A DNA stretch of 64,000 bases, taken from the NCBI RefSeq assembly GCF_023856365.1, contig NW_026042416.1, positions 186,001 through 250,000 on the forward strand, in the 5' to 3' direction. Below the pieces are notes generated by a model. The model was not told the DNA's origin. It made no database searches and saw only the letters and a list, made by a program, of their open reading frames with translations. Source of the DNA: Brienomyrus brachyistius. Taxonomy: Eukaryota > Chordata > Actinopteri > Osteoglossiformes > Mormyridae. Positions within the stretch are counted from its first letter, which is position 1; every line of letters begins with the position of its first letter. The translations under genes and the position numbers were made by a program. Positions 31,852 to 45,787 of the stretch are shown in pieces.

Positions 31852-33185
31852 GTATGTATATGTATACATATAGTTTTTTTTGTGTTTGTGAAAACGGGTC
31901 TTTAATCGGGGAAACGGAGCGGGTAGAGCAGGACGGAACGCAGGCATTGACAAACTACAATGACGGACAGGGCAAACAGGTAAGACCAGGACTTAAAATA
32001 GGTCATGACTAATCAAAGTAATCGGGCAAAGCAGGAGACGATCAGGGAAGCACACGTGGGTAATCAGGGGGCGTGGCACACACGAGGAGCGGACAAGCCG
32101 GGCATATATGTATATCTATATAAAACCTCATTAATGAGGGACAGGGAACAGAACGGACAGACAGAACTGGCACAGGGGAAGGAGCCAGGACAAGACTTGA
32201 CATAAGACAGGAAAGGCAGAGAAACAGATCAGAAAGGGGGACACGGAGGGAACAGGCAGGACAAAAGGACCGGGAGTGAACGAAGGGAACATCGGGGAAA
32301 GAGGAGCAGAAGCCAGAGGGACGAGGGACAAAGAGAGGAGGGACAGAGACAGGAGGAACAAAGCGAGGGGGAGCAGAGGCAGGAGGGACAAAGACGGGAG
32401 GCCAGGGAGAGAAGGAGGGGGAACCAAGAGGAGCCCGAGGGAGACCCAGCGGGCGACGGGAGGCAGCCGGAAGGGCTGCAGGCGGCCGGGAGGCCGGAGC
32501 CGGAGGGGCCGAGGAGACGGGGTGAGGGACAGACGCAGGGACGAAGGAGGGAGTCGGAGGGGAGACCAGGGAAGGGGACGAAGGAGCTGGAAGGGACCCT
32601 GGCGAGGGCAAGGAGAGAGGGGGAGCCGCAGCAGACGGCGACGTCCTCCGACACGCCAGAGCGGGAGGACCAGCAGGCGAATGAGGAGCCGCCGTCGGGG
32701 GGCCCGCAGGCAACCGATAAGACGCCGGAGGAGGGACCGAGGCAGGGCGACGAGGCCGCGGAGGGGGACCCGCAGACGACAGCCGACCCGGAGGGCCAGG
32801 ACCCGCAGGTGCCGACCAAGCCCTAGCGCCGGCGAGGGAGGGCGAGCCAGGGGGCTGGGCGGGTGGGACCCCAGCCGTGCGTCTGTGTCCTCTCCCCTTA
32901 TGGGACACAGACATAAGGACCTGCGGCCGGGGTCGGGCTCGTCGGGGTGAGGGTACCAGAGTCACAGGGGGAGAAGGGACTGGAGTGGGGCCAGGGACTG
33001 GAGCTGCAGGCTGCAGAGGGGGCGCCTGCCCGGGAGCTGCAGGCAGGGAAAGCGCCTCGGACGTGGGCGCGGTAGCTGCAGGCAGCGGAGACGGCTGCTC
33101 GGGCTCTGGGGCCGCAGGGGGCACTTATTTTATTATATAAAATAAGTGTCACACAACCGGGGTGACATGCCTTGCCTGCTTGTGG
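31852..33185. other. GC-rich purine-strand element (unit 2)
   Basis: Equivalent of 12287-13620; the long Pro-rich and Arg-rich frames are unchanged. The G-quadruplex pattern is at 32850-32867. Confidence 0.6.
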
Positions 33186-33195
33186 GATGAGGAAG

Positions 33196-33610
33196 ACTCA
33201 GGGACTGGAAATGGGATTAAAACTGAAGATGTGCTCATTCCTTTGTGTATTTACAAATTTTCCTTCCGTCAGACATGAGGAGTTTGCTGCTATATTTGGC
33301 ACTAATAGAGATTCTGATGCTGCTATTTTTATTGTCTATTAGTTTGTTATTATTTACAAGTTCTGTTGTGTTTTTGCATTTTTCTCTTCTGGTTAATTAA
33401 CTGCTGTCTGTTTGCTGTGAAGTATGAGTGTGGTGAGTAAGACTCAGGGACTGGAAGTGGGATTACAACTAAAGATAACATGCTTATTCCTTTTTGTATT
33501 GTTTACAAATTTCCTTCCGTCAAACATGAGGAGTTTGCTGCTATATTGTGCACTAACAGAGATTCTGATGCTGCTATTTTTATTGTTTATAAATGTGTTA
33601 TTGTTTCCAA
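33196..33610. repeat. Diverged tandem duplication (unit 2)
   Basis: Same pair of diverged segments of about 246-bp period as at 13631-14045. Confidence 0.8.
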
Positions 33611-33828
33611 GTTGAGTATTCAATAAATGCTAAATTGAGAAATTTTGTGTATCGTTTGTTATTATTAGTGTGATATTTTACCATGCAAATAGAGGGGAAA
33701 ACGTCCAATTATCGGCCAAAAAAAATCAGCAGCATATATCGGCCATCGCCTGACCCTTGACTTGAAAAACCCATATCGGTCGACCTCTAGTAACAGTACA
33801 TTCTGTCCAATTCATCCATCGAGTTAAG

Positions 33829-36800
33829 TCACACACCCACTTGAGGGGGCACTCCGGCAGACGTGAGGATGGGGATGTTCTTTCCGCTATAACATCCACT
33901 GCAGAAGTACATCTCGCTCCTGTTCACAGGGCTTACTTCAATGATGAAGCAGGGCTGGTTGTCTGGACAAGAAGTTGTCCTGCTGCTGGGTCTCGGTGCC
34001 GTTTTTCCACCTAAGCTTGAAGGTGGAAATGTGTTCCAACTTGGTCCCTGGGACTGCAGCATAGCCAAACATCGCGAGCAGCGTCGGCCACACCCACCAC
34101 CAGAACCATCACACCGTCCTATACACATAAAGAAGAACTAAAACATAGAGTGTTGTGACAATCTATGCGTTAATGTTTGGCAGCATAGGTGATTCATTAA
34201 AATTATACCGAAGAATGGAAAATGTGATATTTAGAATATTTTTTGCCATTTAGTAGCTAATTTAAGCACTTACCCAATGCCTCAATTTGTTTTAGGTCAG
34301 TAATGTCTGAGCCAAAAGAATGAATGTATGAATTTAATACAATTCACCCACTCCCACCCACACACAAATCTGAAATTCAATTTAAGACACTTCTTAAACA
34401 TTAGTGCATTAACAAAAAAGGAAAATCTTAAGAGATTCAGTAGGATTTTCTATGTTAGACTTAAGCTAATAGTTCAATAGTTTTTACATATTTCAATATA
34501 CCAATTTGACTTTAATGTTGAAACAGATGCTAAAACATGGAATAATTTCATAACTAGAGAAACATGTTATTCACAAACACTAGCAAAGGTAGCTTATAGT
34601 TAAGCTTACTTAAGTCAGCAAGTCAGGCTACAGTGTGTAAGAATAGTCGTAAACGATAATTTGTCTCAGTCTTACATGACAGAATAAGTAAACAGAAAAT
34701 ATAAAATGGCTGAAACAGCGTCATTAACGCCAGCTACAGTAGAGGCGCAGAAAAGGTGTCATGACTGAAGTATTCCCAAACTCTGGAAGACCGTATGCGA
34801 GCCTTTTTTGCCGCGTGTTTCTCCAGAGGCTCCGGAGCTCCGCTGGTTGACACAGCCATGTTGGTTCATGTGCAGGGGGACGAGCGGCAAATTTCTTTTT
34901 TGCAGGGTGGTAGGTGATGTCTCATTAATATTTATGAGAGAAGTGCTACATGATTGGCCAGTGCATGCCTTACAAAATGGTGCGGCACTGCATCCAAGCC
35001 TGCGGCACTCAGAGTCACAAATACAGTGGAAACCATTTGTAGTAATTACGTCTGTCTGGCTGATTTCCAACTAATTGATATTTGTATATTTATTACATGA
35101 ATATAAGGTAATATAAGGTAATAGAAGAGGTATTTAATGGTTTTCCATCTGAGGAATTTGCAAAAAACTGCAGTGCATGATGGGTCGGACCTAAAGGCTG
35201 CCTTAACGTCCTCATCTGTATGACGACATACATCAAGACTAGGAAGGTGCATAATGTTCATGTCTGGTTGCGTTTGTTGGTCCAGAAAGTAATTCAATTT
35301 CGCCATGTAGGTTACGTTCTTAAAAACTGCTTGGATATAGCCCGATTATATGCTGTGGGCCTTTTAATTTCTTTGTTTACCAGGTAGGCTACCTTCTTTA
35401 AACTGCGTTTTGTTAGACTACATATTTAGGGAGGTCTTTATAAATTTATAGTAGTCTTCATAAATATGTACATAGTTTAGCCTAACCCAGCCACTTAAGG
35501 GAGAAAGCCAGCTCAACTAGGTGTCGGTCCCAAGCCCGGATTAATGGGGAGGGTTGGCGTCAAGAAATAAAGAGACTGTATCTTCACTGCATGACTGATG
35601 TCAAAATGTGTGAAATATGTGGTTGTATTAATAAATGCATTAAAGTAGGTTAATGATTCTGTGCTGTCTAAATTGTATAGAAAATTTCTACGTATAGCCA
35701 AACAAATCTCCTCCTGTTTGAAAAGGCATAGAAAAAGCAATTTAGCCACTAAAACTTTACAGTTTTTGTGAGGGACAGTCGAATTCTCTCGTTTCTCTCG
35801 TCAAGTTTTTTTGTGATCCTGCACCTACACTTTGCCGGCCCCAGGAGGATGGGCTCCCCCTTTGAGTTTGGTCCCTCCCAAGGTTTCTTCCTTCTTGGGA
35901 GTTTTTCCATGCTATCGGCGCCTATGGCTTACTCACTGGGGGCTTTGGGTGGGCATGATATAAAGCAAAGCATTTTCCCTCCCAGTTTCCTCCTCTGGTC
36001 CACATTGCAGGACCATCAGCCATCAGAAACAGCCAGACGGTCTCCTTCAGCTTCTTTAGTGTCCTTGGAAGCCAAGGCAGTTTTAGGTCTGAGAAGAGGT
36101 TTATCAGAAGGACACATATTACGTCGTTTGTCCTGAAATGTAACATGGGGAGGAAAAGTTAAGCGGTTTAGTCAGATTGGAGTCGTTTATTCAGCAGTGG
36201 CAGCGCCAGTGACTTAATGCTACAGGTGCTATAGGGGAGTGAGATTATTTAGACCGGGTGCTTTAGCTTTTCAGCTTATGTAGATGGTGTATAGAAGCAC
36301 ACAGCACGATAAGCTACAGCATGGATAAAATAGGATAAAATATGAAATTCTAACGTCTAGCTCACAGAGCCTCTATGTGTACTTTGAAGAAAAAATACAC
36401 TACAAGTATGCTGTGAAAACCGCAAAAATGTCTTACACAATATACAGATTTTACAGATAGTTAAAGAAAAAATGAAACCAATATTTTGGGGGTGCTGTGG
36501 GGGTACTATGGTCATTGGAGGAGGAGCTAGAGCCCCCCCCCCCAAGCTTTTCCTTGGTGCTGCCACTGTTGTTCAGATTAAAAGTAACATTGTCATTAAT
36601 AAACAGTACTCTGATCAAATTTTTGCATGTACAAACACAATCAAAGTTTAACCACATGTTTAGACACAATTCACACACCTGTTACATTTCCATAATGCTA
36701 AGACTCTCTACACTTACTTCATCCACTTTCTTGTTTGGTACACAGTCATTTGATGGATGTGTAAGATCATTACCAGACCGTCTGCTGCAAACTCTACAGT

Positions 36801-38203
36801 TAATGAATGGCTGCAAAAACACACAGACACACAGAAACAGTATTTAAAGAGTGGTGGGCAATAAATACAGTGAGAGAAGGTGTAGTAAAGATATATCTAA
36901 TGATTTAAGGCAGAGCTGCTGGAGTGCAGGGTTTAATGACACAGAACAATTTTAGAGGAAAGAGCTTCCAAAGCAGGGTCACCATAAGGCTATATTATAC
37001 AAAGCAAGTTCATCTAAAAGTATGAACAACAAATCCCGTTTAACTGAACACTGCTCTGTATTAAAATACTGTCCTCCGATCAAGCTAAGTGGTCCTGTAG
37101 TTCACTATTTAAAGAGGTAAATTTAAAGGGTAATTCACACTGCACATCTACCCTGCTCTGACCAGGTTTAATTACTGGCTTTCTAATTAAAACAAGAGTT
37201 AAGTCCTGCCCTTTCACCACAAAACACCACACTGCCATTTAAGGCTGATTTCAACAATGAGTTTTAGTTAACCTGGCTCGATTGAGTTAACTCTGGGTAT
37301 GTAAAACCCGCTTTGTAGTACAGCCCACAGGTCTTTAAATAAGGCCAGCTAGGGTTCATAGCTCGAAGCATAATCTACAGGTCACCCCTCAGATGATTAG
37401 CATTTGCTTCTGCCTGGTAATCCAGCCTTTAAGCCTGTAAACCTACTAAAATTTGAGAATAAGGTGAAGGAACTGGCTCTTTGAGGCCACCTATGTATTT
37501 GTTACTTTATTGTTGGCTAACTTTCCCCCGCAGGGCATCAAAAAAGTTAACATGAACCTAAATTAATTTGCTAACTGATATGTCCAATGCTCACAGTCAC
37601 AGTGACTCTTTACTTACCCTCTTGTCCATGAAAATACAGTCAGCCCGATGGTCTGTTGCAGTTGACTTTGGACATTTTGTTGCTCTCAAGAGAATCTCAA
37701 TGTCAATGTATTCACTGCTGATCTAAATCACATAAACACGTTATATACAAAATTGCCTACAACTGTTTTAAAGGCAATATAACAAACAATAATCACCCAA
37801 AAAATGGCAAACTGTCACAGACTTGACTGCAGCAGATTCAGAGAGAAACTGTGAGAAGGTAAAATTGACCAGGGCTGAGATATACAACCATCACTTTCAT
37901 TGTGAAGAGACATTAAGCATCATATGCATTGAAATTAAAACATCAAAATCAATGTGATACTCATTAGTTCAGCTTGCAGATGATGAAAGTTTCACACTTT
38001 TGTAAACACTTTCTCAGCAGTTACCTTCGGACGGCCCTGGATGTTATAGAAATTCATGTGCTGACGGGTTCCTTGATGAGCATTTTCGACTGCGAGTTTA
38101 ATGGCCGTCTTGTGAGTGCAGGGAGACTGTGGTAATCTTGCTGGGCCTCTGTGGAGATAAGCAGAGCTCCATAAGCCAAAACCAGAAGCAGCAGGCGGGT
38201 CAT
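33829..38203 (-). CDS. Chemerin-like five-exon gene, exon 1 frameshifted (unit 2)
   Basis: Exons at 38203-38025, 37722-37618, 36810-36718, 34306-34274 and 34118-33829. Exon sequences and splice sites appear the same as in unit 1, including the one-base frame change after the signal peptide (near 38110) and the overlapping donors of exon 3. The intron differs from unit 1 by the replaced segment near 34934. Function, alternatives and doubts are as for unit 1. Confidence 0.6.
35130..35574. repeat. Inverted-repeat arm B (unit 2)
   Basis: Counterpart of 15539-15983, without the SINE and with the minus frame from 35306. Confidence 0.8.
35756..36136 (+). other. Dispersed fish repeat in intron 3 (unit 2)
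   Basis: Same unnamed repeat as at 16165-16545. Confidence 0.45.
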
Positions 38204-38355
38204 CTTCCTCTCAGCTTTGAAGGGAGAAGCAGGACTGAGGACACTGATCTGTGGTCCCCTTATCCAGCACGTCCAGGGGCGTGTCCTTCACTCGAAACAA
38301 ACAGACCTTTGAACAACATTGGAAAACTCTTCAGGATGAATTGAGGCAGGTGGTC

Positions 38356-38600
38356 AAGTGGGTTTATTGTTATTTCAGCAATATACACAGTACACAGTGA
38401 AAGGAAACATTGTTCCTCCTGGACCACGGTGCAACACAAAGAAGAAAAACAGAAACAACACAAGATGACACAAGTGCGGGCAAGATAGAACTATACAGAG
38501 TGAAAGGAGCACAAACAGAGGGAGAAAGTGCAAGATAAACACAAGAGCAACAATACAATACTACAGGACAAGACAGCGCAGTCAAGAACACAGAGTGCAG
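38356..38600. other. Retroelement-like segment upstream of the gene (unit 2)
   Basis: Counterpart of 18765-19009, again only about 150 bp from the chemerin-like start codon. Confidence 0.35.
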
Positions 38601-39581
38601 CCAGAGCTAACCTGAATAGGGGCATCAAGGTTGCCAGGCAGGCAGAGAAACAGAAAATAGAGGTCTACTTCACATACAACAACCCACAGTGGGTGTGGCA
38701 GGGAATACAACACATTACAAACTTCAAAGGCAACAACACCGTCACTGTTAACAGCAACGCCCTTTTAGCAAAGGAGCTAAACAGCTTCTTTGCTCGTCTG
38801 GAGGAACACAGAGCAGACATAGCCACACTGCCCCCTCCCCCAATCTCCAGCACTCACAGACTCCCTCTGCAGGAACACCACGCGAGAAGGCACATTGCAT
38901 CTCTAGGTGTGTGGAGTTTAAGACAAGGCAAGTGATGCTACGATAATATAATTCCTTGGTAAGACCCCACCTAGAATATTGTGTGCGGGTTTGGTTACCA
39001 TACCTTAAGAAGGACATTGCTGCCTTGGAAAAGGTGCAACGTAGGGCAACGAGAATGATTCCTGGTCTTAGAGGAATGTCTAATGAGGAGAGGTTAGCTG
39101 AGCTGAATCTGTTTAGCCTCGAGCAAAGGAGACTAAGGGGGGACATAATCCAGGTGTTTAAGATTCTAACAGGTCTGGATGCTGTTCAGCCAAATGGCTA
39201 TTTCAATGTTAGTTTAAATACCAGAACTCGTGGCCATAAGTGGAAATTAGCTGGAGAACATTTTAAAACGAATTTGATGAAGCATTTCTGTACACAGCGT
39301 GTAGTTAGAGTATGGAATAGTCTTCCTGTTATTGTAACACAAGCTAAAACCCTGGGTTCTTTTAAATCAGAGCTAGATAAGATTTTTGAGCTATTAGCTA
39401 AGTTCTCCTCAAAGGAGCTTGATGGGCCGAATGGCCTCCTCTCATTTGTAAATCTCTTTGGTTCTTATGAGTCAGCTTACAGAGATGAGGTCCAGAAACT
39501 GATAGGTTGGAGTTCAGCAAACAATTTGGCACTAAACAGCACAAAGACAAAGGAATCACTGACTTCAGGAAGGATGGAGGC
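38601..39581 (+). mobile_element. L2-like LINE fragment split by CR1 (unit 2)
   Basis: Same two-part fragment as unit 1. One Met-to-Ile change (EKQKIEVYF) is shared with unit 3 and absent from unit 1. Confidence 0.65.
38909..39469 (+). mobile_element. 5'-truncated CR1 LINE (unit 2)
   Basis: Same open frame and 3' terminus as at 19318-19878. Confidence 0.8.
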
Positions 39582-39970
39582 GACACTGGCCTGCCTAGAT
39601 GGATGGATGGATGTTTTTATTGACATTGTAAGTACAATGAGATTTAGTTTGGAACGCGCCAGCAGCTACACAGTATATTTACAATTATATAGATTGTGAG
39701 GCATAAAATAAGGTGTGAGTAATATAACATAACGACATAATATAAGTAATCATTAATTAATCATTACAGATGGTATGAGGTGTGAACCGCTAGGCTGCTA
39801 TGGCATGTTTGGTATCAAACCGATGGAAAATCACTCCAGTTTCCAAATCTGGTCAGTGGTTACCACGAAAGTGAATATATCAAAAGTTACACCAGCCTAA
39901 CGAAAATCATCAATACAAGGGAAATCACTCTGGTCATAAATCTCAAAAGGACTGATACAGACCCCCTTCC

Positions 39971-40650
39971 GAAAGCCCGCCAAATGGATGGTCAGCCATT
40001 GGTCCAGGAGTCGAATTCCTGGTCACTCCTATTCACGAACTTTACACTATAAAACCTGGCACCTCAGAACAAAGCCAGGAGAGGAGAAACAGAAGGGAGG
40101 AGAAAACAAAAGACCATCAGCACGAAGAGAGGCAGAGAACATCAGCCCAAGAGAAGAGAAGCCCACAAGAAGCCCTCCTGAAGCCTATCAGTGAAGACCC
40201 AGCTGGACAGAGAACTGCAACCAAGCCCAAGCTTCACCAGGAGAGGGAATCAGAGGGGCTCCACTCCAACAACCGCTGCAAACACCGCGCCTCCCTGAGT
40301 GCCATCACCCATCAGCTCATCAGCCTCCGCAACCAACTGCCAAGACCCCCCCCCCCCCACTCTGCAACCAAGTAAACAAACTTCCTTTCATTTATAACAA
40401 CCTAAACTCCTATTCACCTGCTATATTACTTTAGGACAGTATTTCCACAAATTGCTTGCTTTGCAGAACAGTATTTTCCCTTTTAAGGTTACTCATTTTA
40501 AATCTGGTCATTGCATTTTCATGATTACATTGTTTGTGTCCACTCCGTTATTTCGTGTTTATTGTTTGTTAGGTGTAATGTCTGTCTTATGTTAGTTATA
40601 GGAATAAATGCATGTCTTTTACACAACTTCAGCCTCCGTTCATTGAGTGC
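39971..40650 (+). other. LTR-like segment (unit 2)
   Basis: Counterpart of 20380-21060; the internal C run is shorter by about one base. Confidence 0.3.
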
Positions 40651-41616
40651 TCACAAGAATCCCTGCCTGTGCGATCTACGCTCTGAAACCTCAAATTCGC
40701 CTGAAATATCGCGAGACTCTCTCTCATTGGCCGTGAGGGGAGCTTCGCTACCGATCGTTTACATTACCTGGTGACGCAGCTCGTTGGACAAGCCTTCTAT
40801 TCTAACCCAGGTTATTACGTGATACTGGTTATTAATGAGTTCCATTTAAGTCACACATTAACAGACTCACGGTGTTTCGCAATTGAGTTTGAGCCGACCA
40901 TTCAGCATAAAAATTGGTTAATAATCACAAGGCACAAGGTTTAAACTTATTCTGAGCACACAATTTAAACTTTTTATGACCGAACGTGCAGTGAAGAAGC
41001 GCTACTGTCAACTGGTTGCAAAAGTCGCACTCATGGCAATCTGAAGGCATTTAAGCGGGATCATATGGGCTTATTATAGTTATTTTTATTTCTATTATTA
41101 GTAGTTATATTATTTTGTTTTATTTTCGGTGATTTCATTGTAGTTCTTTCGTATTAAACTGCAGTAAACTTTAACCCTATGTCTGACGAGATTCTCAGAT
41201 GTAGCGCTTTGTTTCCAGGTTCAATTCGGACGAGTGTCTCCGTTTCTATATATCCTGGGAGAGATCTCTCTATTAGCGAACGGGAATACTTGTTATGAGG
41301 TTCTAACCTAAATTATGTTGCGCTTGGACATAAGACCGATAGCTTAGTTACCTATCAGGATCATACTCGTATGTGTGTGCCTGCTTTAGACAAAGCAAGT
41401 TTAACACAACTTTGCGCTGTGAGCCAAGTGTGTGTCATTTAGAAATTGGGAGTCTCCTGTGCTTGAGACCCGCCGTGGTTAAGCACCATTTGCGACGAGA
41501 TATAGTGCACTCACAATTTAAATCTGTCGCCGTAACGCGTGCGCCGTCTCGCTTCAGTAATTGTTTTAAGGGGTGATGACGAAGATGACGAATTTACTTT
41601 CCTGAAGAGGAGCAGG
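40651..41616. other. No gene seen (unit 2)
   Basis: Counterpart of 21061-22026, with no coding or RNA feature recognised. Confidence 0.3.
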
Positions 41617-41715
41617 ATGGGTCACGCGTTCTGTAAGATTTGTCTCCCACGGGGAAGGAACGATGTCAGTCGGCATGAAAAATCCAAGTCATTAGTGAAT
41701 GACAGAGCCGCATGA
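41617..41715 (+). CDS. Short zinc-finger-like ORF (unit 2)
   Basis: The 32-codon frame is the same as at 22027-22125, with the Cys-x2-Cys and a single His. Confidence 0.3.
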   Translation: MGHAFCKICLPRGRNDVSRHEKSKSLVNDRAA

Positions 41716-41940
41716 GTGAACATGAAAAATTAATAGAAAATAAATGACAAATGGTTATTTTATATTTTATATATTTATATTTATATTTATATTATATTTT
41801 ATATAATTTATATTATTTTATATTTCCTGTCTTAAAATGTAAGGGATACTGGAGCCTGGTTGCGGTGGTGGGATGGCTCACGGCGGGTGCCGGAAAATTT
41901 CCTTTATTTTCAAATCCAAACCTTGACAGGTATGCTGCTG

Positions 41941-42221
41941 TTCCAAATCATGGGTGCATGTTACAAGTGCGGAACATATTTTAACTTAGTACTAACTTAG
42001 CATCATATTTGATCTGATTCGACTGAATATCCCAGGTTTCCATCTCTCATGCATCTGGTGTGACGTGTTTTCAGACTCTCAGGCTGGCGCAAAGAAATCT
42101 TACGGGAATTGAACGTCTCACTCCGGCCAGCTGACCAAAGTTGGTAACCTTGGTATTGTGTGTAGGAGATTCGGTATAACTATAATTTCGTTCTCCATTT
42201 GCATGCCCGAAGTGTCTTTAA
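41941..42221. repeat. 281-bp sequence R at the unit 2/3 junction
   Basis: It has the same junction form as 22351-22631, carrying the R-type bases and not the R'-type ones, and is followed by GTGTTATG. The second junction is therefore a copy of the first. Confidence 0.9.
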
Positions 42222-42649
42222 GTGTTATGTAGTTTTGCCTGAAACGCAAAAATAAAACAAAGCAATTAAAGCCGATCAGTGGCTCAAATTGTGCTGTAGC
42301 GATTGAAGAACTTTTGTCGGAAGTTGGATTCGAACCTGGGATGCCTTACTTGGGAGAACAGAATACCAGAATAGAGTAGGTTAAGTCCAGCCTTGGCTTC
42401 CAAGCTGACGTTTTTCTACATATGTGCTTGTGTATCATGGACAGTAAGAGGGGGCAGGCAAGGAGAGAATTTCTCTCTTTGGGGATCAATAGAGTGTTGT
42501 TATTATAACGTCTAAAAAGTATGATGGTCTGTCGATAAATCAATAACAATATCAATGAAGTCAATGTTTATCTAAAGGAATCAGAATTCAGGAAAAGCCA
42601 GGGGCCGGACCGAGTGTAGGGGGCGTGGCCAGAGACAGCCTGCTGACTG

Positions 42650-42930
42650 TTCCAAATCATGGGTGCATGTTACAAGTCCGGAACATATTTTAACTTAGTA
42701 CTAACTTAGCATCATATTTGATCTGATTCGACTGAATATCCCAGGTTTCCATCTCTCATGCATCTGGTGTGACGTGTTTTCAGACTCTCAGGCTGGCGCA
42801 AAGAAATCTTACGGGAATTGAACGTCTCACTCCGGTCAGCTGACCAAAGTTGGTAACCTTGGTATTGTGTGTAGGAGATTCGGTATAACTATAATTTCGT
42901 TCTCCATTTACATGCCCGTAGTGTCTTTAA
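42650..42930. repeat. R' (unit 3)
   Basis: Internal 281-bp copy followed by CCGGCTGC. Confidence 0.9.
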
Positions 42931-43492
42931 CCGGCTGCACAAACTGGATCCGCCTCCATTACGACACAACTTTGCCCTTATTGGCTTAAGAATTTAGTCA
43001 CATACATGACGTATATCTGCTATTTCTCCCGAGAAGCAGGTAAAGCAGTGGTAACTGCTTTGTAGTTAATTTACCTGGTAAAATTAAGTTTAAATAAATG
43101 ATATAAATACTGTAATAGTACTCGTGAGCTTTGTTTATTTGTTATTAGTTATTGTAATGTTGCGCTGCTTTATTTGTTTAATCGTCTAGTCTGTGGAGAC
43201 ATTCAAGTTAATCAAATAAGAATTGCACTGTACACTGTACATGACCATAAAAACTTTGTATCCTTGAAATAAATGTTTTTGATCTTTTCCTTGGCAGTTA
43301 TCTTTTTACACAGGGCCTCTATGTACACGATAGTTTTTTTTTTCACGACTAACAGTATGGATCAGGAGTTGGTTATTGTAAAAGAAGTAATGTGCATGCA
43401 GGTGATATTTGTATAGATTTATCCACACCCTTGTAGCAGTGCTGCCATTGCAGTCAGATCTCGCAAACTAGGAGTATTAGTTGTCTTTATTT

Positions 43493-44154
43493 CTCTTTAT
43501 TTCTTGACGCCAACCCTCTCCATTAATCCGGGCTTGGGACTGGCACCTACCTGAGCTGGCTTGCTCCCTTAAGTGGCTGGGTTAGGCTAAACTATATATA
43601 TATATTTACCAAGACTACAATAAAACATCTCGAAATGTGTAGTCTAGCAAAACGCAGTTTAAAGAAGGTAGCCTACCTGGCGAAATTGCAAACAAATTAA
43701 GGGCGTTAGGCAGCCTTTAGATCCTACCCATCATGCACTGCAGTTTTTTGCTAATTCCTCAAATGGAAAACTGTCCATCCATCCATCCATTTTCCAAACC
43801 GCTTATCCTACTGGATCGCGGGGGGTCTGGAGCCTATCCCGGAAGCAATGGGCACGAGACAGGGAACAACTCAGGATGGCGGGCCAGCCCATCGCAGGGC
43901 ACACTCACACACTATTCACTCACGCATACACTCCTATGGGCAATTTAGCAACTCCAATTAGCCTCAGCATGTTTTTGGACTGTGGGGGAAACCAGAGTAC
44001 CCGGAGGAAACCCCACGATGACATGGGTAGAACATGCAAACTCCACACACATGTGACCCAGGTGGAGACTCGAACCCGGGCCCTAGAGGTGTGAGGCAAC
44101 AGTGCTAACCACTGCACCACCATGCTGCCCCCTAAATGGAAAACCATTAAATAC
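43493..44154. repeat. Inverted-repeat arm A (unit 3)
   Basis: Counterpart of 4225-4886; its partner is at 58164-58608, now about 14 kb away because of the minisatellite growth. Confidence 0.8.
43772..44133 (-). mobile_element. tRNA-derived SINE (unit 3)
   Basis: Same insertion and target duplication as in units 1 and 2, with the unit 2 base variant. Confidence 0.85.
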
Positions 44155-45096
44155 AAAAGGAAAACAAAAGTGCTGTAAGACTGTATACTTATGTGTATGT
44201 TAGTAAAGGCTGTAGCTGACACAACGGACCCCACTAATTAGAAAGGGGTAATTGTACACATGTGGCATCCAGTATGTTCTTCTATAACAGTTTTTAAAAA
44301 AAAAAAAAAACTCACATTACACAAATTGGCACTATCAAAACGAGGATTATGGGGAAAATGGGGACTGTGATGGAGATTACATACACGTAGGCATGGTATT
44401 TAGTTTTTTTTAATCTGGTCACCTTCCAGAGTAATTGTAAACTAAAACCATCTTCACCCTATTTGATTCTTTATAAATGGACAATCAGTCGTGCAGTAAA
44501 TGGGGGTATAGAGAGACACAGAGCTTGTCTAACAAGAAACCCTGGGAAGCTAACATTAATAGGGTGGGTATGGATAGCAAAACCATTGATACAGATTACA
44601 GATTTATATCTCACCTGAACCCTGGCGGGCTCCGTGCCAATAGGGGTTGGGATTAGGGTTAGTTAACTTAAGTAGTAATATTGATGTGTATATTCTCCTA
44701 TTCTCCAGTCAGTGAATCGTGAAACGTAATGTTAATATGTTTCTATACCTATATGTTCTGCTTAAAAACCCATAAAGGCAAGCACAGTGTTTAGACATTC
44801 TGTTACTTAGACTAGTAAACACTAAGATCCTTCAGCTTTCAATTAACCTGACACAACAGTCTAAACAACAAATGTGTGCCATGTCATTTGTCATCTTTAC
44901 ATCTTGTATCCTTTATATGGTAATTGGATTTTCAAGGTGGAATTGCAGGTCGATCATTTTAAGGATCTAGATGTAAACCTCCCTGGTGTTGCTTTAATAT
45001 TTTTTTTGCACAATTTGCTTCACACACTTCCTCCAGCAGAGAAGCTTACAATACTACACCCCACCAAATGACTGGATGATGCCTTTTTATTTAAGG
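44155..45096. other. No gene seen (unit 3)
   Basis: Counterpart of 4887-5829. Confidence 0.35.
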
Positions 45097-45787
45097 TCTG
45101 GCTGTGAGCCTCGATTACCGATACACTATCTTCAGGCTCCTGCCGGGATCAGTCAGTATGGTGGACCTTTGGAGGAATGGGTACAAAACCATCAGGAAAG
45201 TTTGCAGGTGCTTCAAGAGTATGTGAAGGCTTAGTTGGAGGAACAAGCCACACCACGAAATCGGAAACACAATGAGTTGGTTAATGATTAGGGGTTTGAT
45301 GAAGGTCAGCTGGTGTGTTTGCGGAACCATGTTCGAGGTAAAATACAGGATCATTGGGATGCCTGTTTGTATATGGTAGTTCGGTGTCCCCAAGATCAGG
45401 GTGCAGTTTACTCTGCAACTCCAATGGAGGGGGACGGGGTTGTCCGTCAAGTTCACCGAACAGAGTTGCGTCCAGTACCACAGGGGGTTGTTATGTCAGG
45501 GGAAGATGTTCTGGTAATGTCTCCTGAGTCTGGGTTGCCCACAGGGGCAACAGAAATGGAATCGGATGAGGACTCTGTGATTTTACGGGGACAGGGCTGG
45601 TGGGAGGGGTCGCAATAGAGCATCCACAAGTAGGCCTCGTATAATGGAGGAGGTTATGTCCCCCCCGAGGTGTAGAGACCAGTTAAACGTTCGGTGAGGT
45701 CCACCACTGGTCATCATACCAACCCTTATAAGTTACCACGGTCAGTGAATGATCGTTCGGTTGGGGAGGAAGACCAGTGGTTTGGGG
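45097..45787 (+). mobile_element. Ty3/gypsy integrase C-terminal relic (unit 3)
   Basis: Same broken integrase end, with the unit 2 variant residue. Confidence 0.7.

Larger units (their letters stand above)
22632..42221. repeat. Large tandem unit 2 (19,590 bp)
   Basis: It has the same order and orientation of all landmarks as unit 1. It differs by truncation of the tRNA-Leu-like segment near 22725-22790, by GTGCAAGATAGGG in place of GTGCTCCGTAGGG near 27150, and by a GAGAGAAGTGCTACATGATT segment at about 34934 that replaces ATTAATTTA of unit 1. Unit 3 shares all these differences. Confidence 0.95.
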
